From the NCBI GenBank assembly GCA_032622095.1, contig CP136067.1, forward strand, positions 182,068,556-182,132,555: a stretch of 64,000 bases of DNA. The letters run 5' to 3'. This document shows, in pieces, positions 58,821 to 64,000 of the stretch. The position numbers and the translations under genes were made by a program. Position 1 is the stretch's first letter. Every line of letters begins with the position of its first letter. This stretch comes from Siphonodentalium dalli. Taxonomy: Eukaryota > Mollusca > Scaphopoda > Gadilida > Siphonodentaliidae. Below the pieces are notes generated by a model, which saw only the letters and a list, made by a program, of their open reading frames with translations, was not told the origin of the DNA and made no database searches.

Positions 58821-60173
58821 TCCTTGCCCCATGGGGGTTCCAAAACACTGAGGTATCCAGGGCGGAGCAGGTGGAAAATATATATTTTTTGACCTTTTTG
58901 GTGTTTTTGACCTGCAAATTTCAGTATAATCAGGAATACCAATAAAATAAGACAAATGTTAAATTAAATGTACTTGAATATCATATACTTATTCTATCTG
59001 GGTTGCTTAACATTTATAATGTGCAAAAAGTTATATTATCCAACAATTTTTGTGAAAATTTCACGAAAATGCCAAAAAAATGCATAAAATGCAGTGCTTT
59101 TTCAAAAAAGTTTTCCAGAAGATTTCCTATAAAATTTTCATTTTTTTGTATAAAGCTCTCAGTGGTGCATCAACATTTTCAGCATTATATACCTGATTTA
59201 TTAATATCAACTTCAGTAGCAATGATTTCCAAGAAGCCGAGATATTTCCAAAAACTTAACCCACCCCCCTAAAACTGATTTTCTATCTGAAAATACCTGT
59301 CAAGTCAGAATAGTCCGTTTTCGTTCCATTTTGTTAACCAATTCAGAGTCTTATCATATATCATGGTATTAGCATGTATCTGGGGAGGTTTATCTTATGG
59401 TAGTCTATTTTTGTTTAAATTTAGATTTTTTGGGGGTAAATTTGCTAAAATTTAAAGTTAAAAATTTCTGAAAAATTCCCATGACTTTGTCAATTTTACA
59501 GATACAGCTGCACATGCACCACAATAAACATAAATTCTTCCCCAAAATCAGACATGAAATGCTATAATAATGTACCAGACCAGAATTAAGAACTAAAGTA
59601 AAACTTAACCCTACCCAAGATAGTGTTCTCAATGCTTTCAATTTTATGCTATACTAAACTCGAAAGGTCGTTCATACTAGTTGATAGAATTCATATAATA
59701 AATTGCAATAGTACTGCCCACGGATTATGCAATCTCATCTTCACTGTCACTGTCAATTTCATCAAATGTGATGGTAACAGTCAATAGAATTTCTGTGCAA
59801 CATCTTACAACTCAGGCTGCCTATCAGCCGTCCATCCATGAAGTGCTACACGGGGAGTTGTTGATTTGGCAACGGTTGCAAGTCTCCACTGTTTTGCTAT
59901 CATGTTGGTTCGTTTTGAGTGTAGAATTAAAGATTCCTCACATGATGGAAGTGCAGAAAGATCAAGTACATTCTACTGATTCTCGAACTTCTGCTGGAAC
60001 ATTATCCGCCTAGCTTGATTCACTTTTCTCGAAAGTTGAACATAAGGCACATGCTAACTCCTCGAGTGTAGTAAGCGTGTCACTGTCCAAAATCCAATTC
60101 GTTCCTAAATAAGCAGTGACTTCCATATATTTTGATCATCTTTCCAGCGAAGGAATGTGAAGGAATGGAACCC
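58821..60173 (+). repeat. inverted repeat, left arm
   Basis: At least 1.35 kb matching 62,558-64,000 in reverse. The outer landmark is TATCCTTGCCCCATGGGGGT (58,819-58,838) against the window's last 20 bases. The inner landmark is GGTTCCATTCCTTCAC and its inverse. Small indels and substitutions throughout. Confidence 0.92.
59725..60173 (-). pseudogene. broken copy of an unnamed invertebrate repeat-borne protein, left arm
   Basis: On the minus strand the frame includes LPSCEESLILHSKRTNMIAK, then QWRLATVAKSTTP and ALHGWTADRQ, and after a frame change the acidic tail FDEIDSDSEDEIA and stop (59,725-59,727). A block of about 50 bp present in the right copy is missing, so the GKGKK motif is lost. 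The 'LPP-L-H-RAN-W' pattern recalls a widespread uncharacterised family in aquatic invertebrates. I cannot name its function. Confidence 0.55.
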
Positions 60174-60389
60174 TGGATAAGTGCATTCTCCTGCATATTT
60201 GAAATCTCGATATCACTGACTTGAATCACCTGCCCATAAAAATTGATTAACTATTATCAGGGGGAAATCATTTAACGTTTCCTCCATCGTGCATAAACGC
60301 CATCAAGATGGAGAACTCTCTGACATGACCTCTCTATCGATTAATATATCGTTGAGTTATTGTGGAAAGCAAATTAGCAACCCAAGATA
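60174..60389. other. spacer between inverted arm and minisatellite
   Basis: No feature recognised. Confidence 0.4.
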
Positions 60390-61950
60390 CACATGTACAA
60401 TCAACCCAGTAACATACAATCACTCAATATATACAAATAAACACAATACAAATGTCAAGATAGTCACTCACTCTATACACATACACCTGACACATGACCA
60501 TATAGTCACTCCCTGTATACTTATTCACCACTTTCCTGATCATAATTCAATCCTTGTATACCTATTCATCTCACCATTGGCCATACGGTCACTCCCTGTA
60601 TACCTATTTGCCATGGACAAAATAGCCATTCAAGATAAACATATACACCCCATATATGACCATAGAGTCACTCCATGTATACATATGCATCTCACCATTG
60701 GCCATATAGCCACTTGCTTTATATACGTATCCCTCACCCATGACCATATATATCCACACTCGTGTATATCTGTACACTCCACACATGCTCATGCAGGCAC
60801 ACTAGGCATACACCTGACCCATGACCATATAGCCACCCCCTGTGTACCTATTCAACACATTCATGATCATACAGTCAATCATTGTATACCTATATATATT
60901 CACCTCACCGTTGGTCATACATCACTCGCTGTATACATGTTCACCAACCCATGGCAAAATAGCCACGCAAGATATACATATACCCCAACCATGACCATAG
61001 AATTACTCCAGGTAAACATATGCACGTCACTAATGGTGATATAGCCACTCACTTTATACACATACCTCTCCATAACCATACAGTCACTCTTGTGTATACC
61101 CGTATACCATACACATGACCATACAGCCACACCAGGTAAACTCATACACCTGACCCATGACCATATAGTCACTCCCTGTATACCTATTCACCACATTCAT
61201 GATCATACAGTCACTCCTTGTATACCTGTTCACATCACCATTGGCCATGCAGTCACTCCCTGAAAACATATTCACCTCACTGTTGGCCATAGAGTCACTC
61301 ACTATACATATTTGCCATGTCAATAGGCATATAGCCACTCGATATATACATATACACATCCACACATGACCATCCACACGCTCGTCAATGACCACTCAGC
61401 ACATATCAGTTACACATATACACATTATGACTACTGCCATTCCATGTACACATATACGCATTACACATAGCTGCACATCTATTTATCCATTCACCCCACC
61501 ATGATCATACAGACAACACATGTATACATATACACCTACCTGTGACAACACAGCCACACAAGGTACACCTGTACATCCCACCCATGACCATACAGTCACT
61601 CCATATATACATAAAAACACATATGACCATGTTAGTACATGTACTCTCGTTATTTACATAAACCACAACAATGTCCATTGAGCCACATTGTGTACACCTG
61701 TACTGGGTAGTCATAACCATACAACCATACAGTCACTCCATGTATACCTATTCACCTCACACATGACCATACACTCACTCCTTGCATATCTATACATCTC
61801 ACCATGGCCACCCCATTCATGACCATATAGCTAACCATGTACAGCTATTCGCATCATTCATGACCATACAATAACTCCCATTATACATATTCACCTCACC
61901 TATGACCACACGGTAACTCCCTGGTTGCCACGTTGACCTCCACCCTGTAT
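60390..61950 (+). repeat. 42-bp minisatellite, main array
   Basis: About 37 diverged copies (by length) of a 42-bp unit like CATGACCATATAGTCACTCC, then CTGTATACCTATTCACCTCA. The 251-codon plus frame 60,289-61,044 and several minus frames are open because the period is 14 codons. The peptide repeat (HDHxVTPCIxIHxT) has no other sign of being a protein. Same family as 430-840, opposite orientation. Confidence 0.92.
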
Positions 61951-62429
61951 CATGTTGATCAATTTTTATCCTAATAGGCCAGAATAGCCACAGATTATGA
62001 TTCAGTTCAGTTCCATTTCCAAGTTCTGCCCATTTATTTAAAAAAACATAGCCAGTATCCAAAAAGAGGTTCTCGGGGGGGGGGGGGATAAGGCAACTTT
62101 AAAATTAATTTGTTATGCCCCAACCAGAATAGAACATTTAGTTGTCAGTTGATTAGCTAACATGTAAAATAACGAAGTGAGTCACAATTTGTTACATTTT
62201 CGGAAACGCAGAGAATATATGTGAAAAATGGTTGCCATTTTGAGTAATTTGGTTTATAAACACATTAGTGTGACACATTTAAGGTAGATCAAAACAATAA
62301 ACACCTTTCATACCAAACATAGTTACATTATTTATATCAAGTTTGTGAGAGAAAACTCCAATACTTCTGGTAATGTCAGTGGTGACAATAGTAAAAATTA
62401 ACTAAGGTGCATCAGACATGTTAGTGTTC
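61951..62429. other. spacer, no gene seen
   Basis: Non-coding; a G run at about 62,077. Confidence 0.45.
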
Positions 62430-63079
62430 AATGTATAGAAGGCAGAATAGCCAATTTTATACATCAACCACAACTTCTAAGCGATTGCGGGACACGCTGG
62501 GTCAATATCTACCATTTCCACATTTTGGCAGCCAAATATACAGAAGAATGCAGTTGTTGGGTTCCATTCCTTCACAGATAATAATTACCTTTCATCGTTG
62601 TTCCGAAAAGGAAAAAAACATTTCTGGAAGTTGCTGGAAAGACCATCAAGATATATGGAAGTCATGGCTTATTTAGGAACGAATTGGGATTTGGACAGTG
62701 ACACGCTTAATACAATCAAGGAGTTAACATGTGCCTTATACATGTATGGTCCAAATTCGAGAAAAGTTAATTAAGCTAGGTGGGTAAAGTTCCAGCAGAA
62801 GTTCGAGAATCAGCAAAAGGTAGCTGATCTTTCTGCACTTCCACCATGTGAGGAATCTTAAATTCTACACTCAAAACAAGCCAACATGATAGCAAAACAG
62901 TGGAGACTTCCAACCATTGCCAAATCAACCACTCCCGGTGTAGCACTTCATAGATGGACGGCCGATAGGCAGTCTGAGTTGTTTGAACCATTCTTTCCCG
63001 TAAGATGTTGCACATAAATTCTATTGATACCATCACATTTGATGAAATTGACAGTGATAGTGAAGATGAGATTACATAA
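62430..63079 (+). pseudogene. broken copy of an unnamed invertebrate repeat-borne protein, right arm
   Basis: The plus-strand frame shows NAVVGFHSFTDNNYLSSLF, then RKGKKHFWKLLERPS, VMAYLGTNWDLDSDTLN and KELTCALYMYG. After one stop come FQQKFENQQKVADLSALPPC and (past another stop) QWRLPTIAKSTTPGVALHRW; the acidic tail SDSEDEIT ends at stop 63,077-63,079. The 'GFHxFT...GKGKK...LL' layout recalls the helix-two-turn-helix (GCD...GxGKKxAxxLL) of XPG/FEN1-like PIN nucleases, but the usual GCD is not present here. That link is inference. The gene is dead by stops and frame changes. Confidence 0.55.
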
Positions 63080-64000
63080 TCCGTGGGCAGAACTATTGCG
63101 ATTTATGATATGAATTCTATCAACTAGTATGAACGACCTTTCGAGTTTAGCATAGCATAAAATTGAAAGCTTTGAGAATACTATCTTTGGGTAGGGATAA
63201 GTTTTACTTTATTTCTTAATTCTGGTCTGGTACATGATTATAGCATTTCATGTCTGATATTGGGGAAGAATTTATGTTTATTGTGGTGCATGTTGTGCAG
63301 CTCTATCTATAAAGCTGACAAAGTCATGGGAATTTTTCAAACATTTTTCACTTAAAAATAATCAATATTTTAGCAAATTTACACAAATAAAATCAAATAT
63401 TTAAACAAAATAGACGCTATCATAACATAAACCTCCTCAGATACATTCTAATTCCATGATATATGATAAGACTCTGAATTGGTTAAAAAAAAGGAATGAA
63501 AACGGGCTATTCTGACTTAATAGGTATTTTCAGATAGAAAATCAGTTTTAGGGGGGTGGGTTAAGTTTTTGGAAATATCTCGGCTTCTTGGATATCATTT
63601 CTTGTGATGTTGATATTAATAAATCAGGTATATAATGCTGAAAATTTTAATGCATCAATGAGAGCTTTATACCAAAAATGAAAATTTTATAGGAAATCTT
63701 CTGGAAAACATTTTTGAAAAAGCACTGCAATTTATGCATTTTTTTTTGCATTTTCGTGAATTTTTCACAAAAATTGTTGGAAAATATAACTTTTTGCACA
63801 TCATAAATGTTAAGCAACCCAGATAGAATAAGTATCTGATATTCAAGTACATTTTATTCAACATTTGTGTTACTTTATTGGTTTTCCTGATTATACTGAA
63901 ATTAGCAGGTCAAAAACACCAAAAAGGTCAAAAAAATATATTTTCCACCTGCTCCGCCCTGGATACCTCAGTGTTTTGGAACCCCCATGGGGCAAGGATA
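62558..64000 (-). repeat. inverted repeat, right arm (runs off the window)
   Basis: Reverse partner of 58,821-60,173. The match still holds at the last base, so the true arm is longer. Confidence 0.92.

Noticed and set aside
60289-61044. 251-codon frame with HDHxVTPCIxIH repeats as a secreted or metal-binding protein
   Set aside because: The frame follows from a 42-bp (14-codon) minisatellite. No signal peptide, start context or partner exon is visible, and the minus strand is equally open.

Overview
The window looks like AT-rich, intergenic, repeat-dominated DNA from an animal nuclear genome, most likely an aquatic invertebrate. Supporting this are CR1/Jockey-like and L1-type LINEs, a DIRS-order tyrosine-recombinase retrotransposon, hAT-like and TTAA-inserting DNA elements, a long satellite, and 'pearl/mini-me'-style elements (about 150 bp core repeats plus a GACA microsatellite) of the kind described from bivalves. 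A mollusc or other lophotrochozoan is plausible, but this rests on family resemblance only. I see no confident host protein-coding gene, tRNA, rRNA or CRISPR. The long open frames are transposon ORFs, or artefacts of tandem repeats.

Layout. 0-8 kb: a 42-bp minisatellite, a TTAA-flanked MITE with 69-bp palindromes, a 3.3 kb repeat arm whose inverted copy lies at 38.5-41.9 kb, and several interspersed repeats (one, called R here, recurs in four places). 10.1-12.2 kb: a decayed LINE on the minus strand. 14.4-16.0 kb: a hAT terminus and a complete 948-bp non-autonomous hAT with 8-bp target duplications, inserted in a copy of R. 16.56-32.16 kb: one L1-type LINE opened by two insertions. A CR1-like LINE (17,009-22,042) interrupts its ORF1. 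A DIRS-order element with split direct repeats (23,383-28,743) interrupts the endonuclease part of its ORF2. Both host reading frames rejoin when the inserts are removed.

32-47.7 kb: fold-back elements (one hit by the MITE), the second 3.3 kb arm, a LINE 3' fragment, a pearl-like element with about nine 150-bp units, and a second small TTAA MITE. 47.77-58.17 kb: a 10.4 kb satellite of 40/36/35/25-bp monomers, bounded on both sides by R sequence. Its monomer aligns to an internal segment of R, so the array probably grew out of that repeat. 58.8-64 kb: an inverted repeat (arms at least 1.35 kb) whose arms carry two differently broken copies of one pseudogene, with the 42-bp minisatellite in the spacer.

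The window is best read as layered insertions whose relative ages can be ordered: host LINE before CR1-like LINE and DIRS element; fold-back before MITE; R before hAT and before satellite. The most interesting item is the DIRS-order element: A1-internal-B1-A2-B2 repeats, an ACA trinucleotide at all three junctions, and recognisable RNase H-side and tyrosine recombinase motifs. Next are the birth of the satellite from R and the reciprocal palindromes of the MITE.
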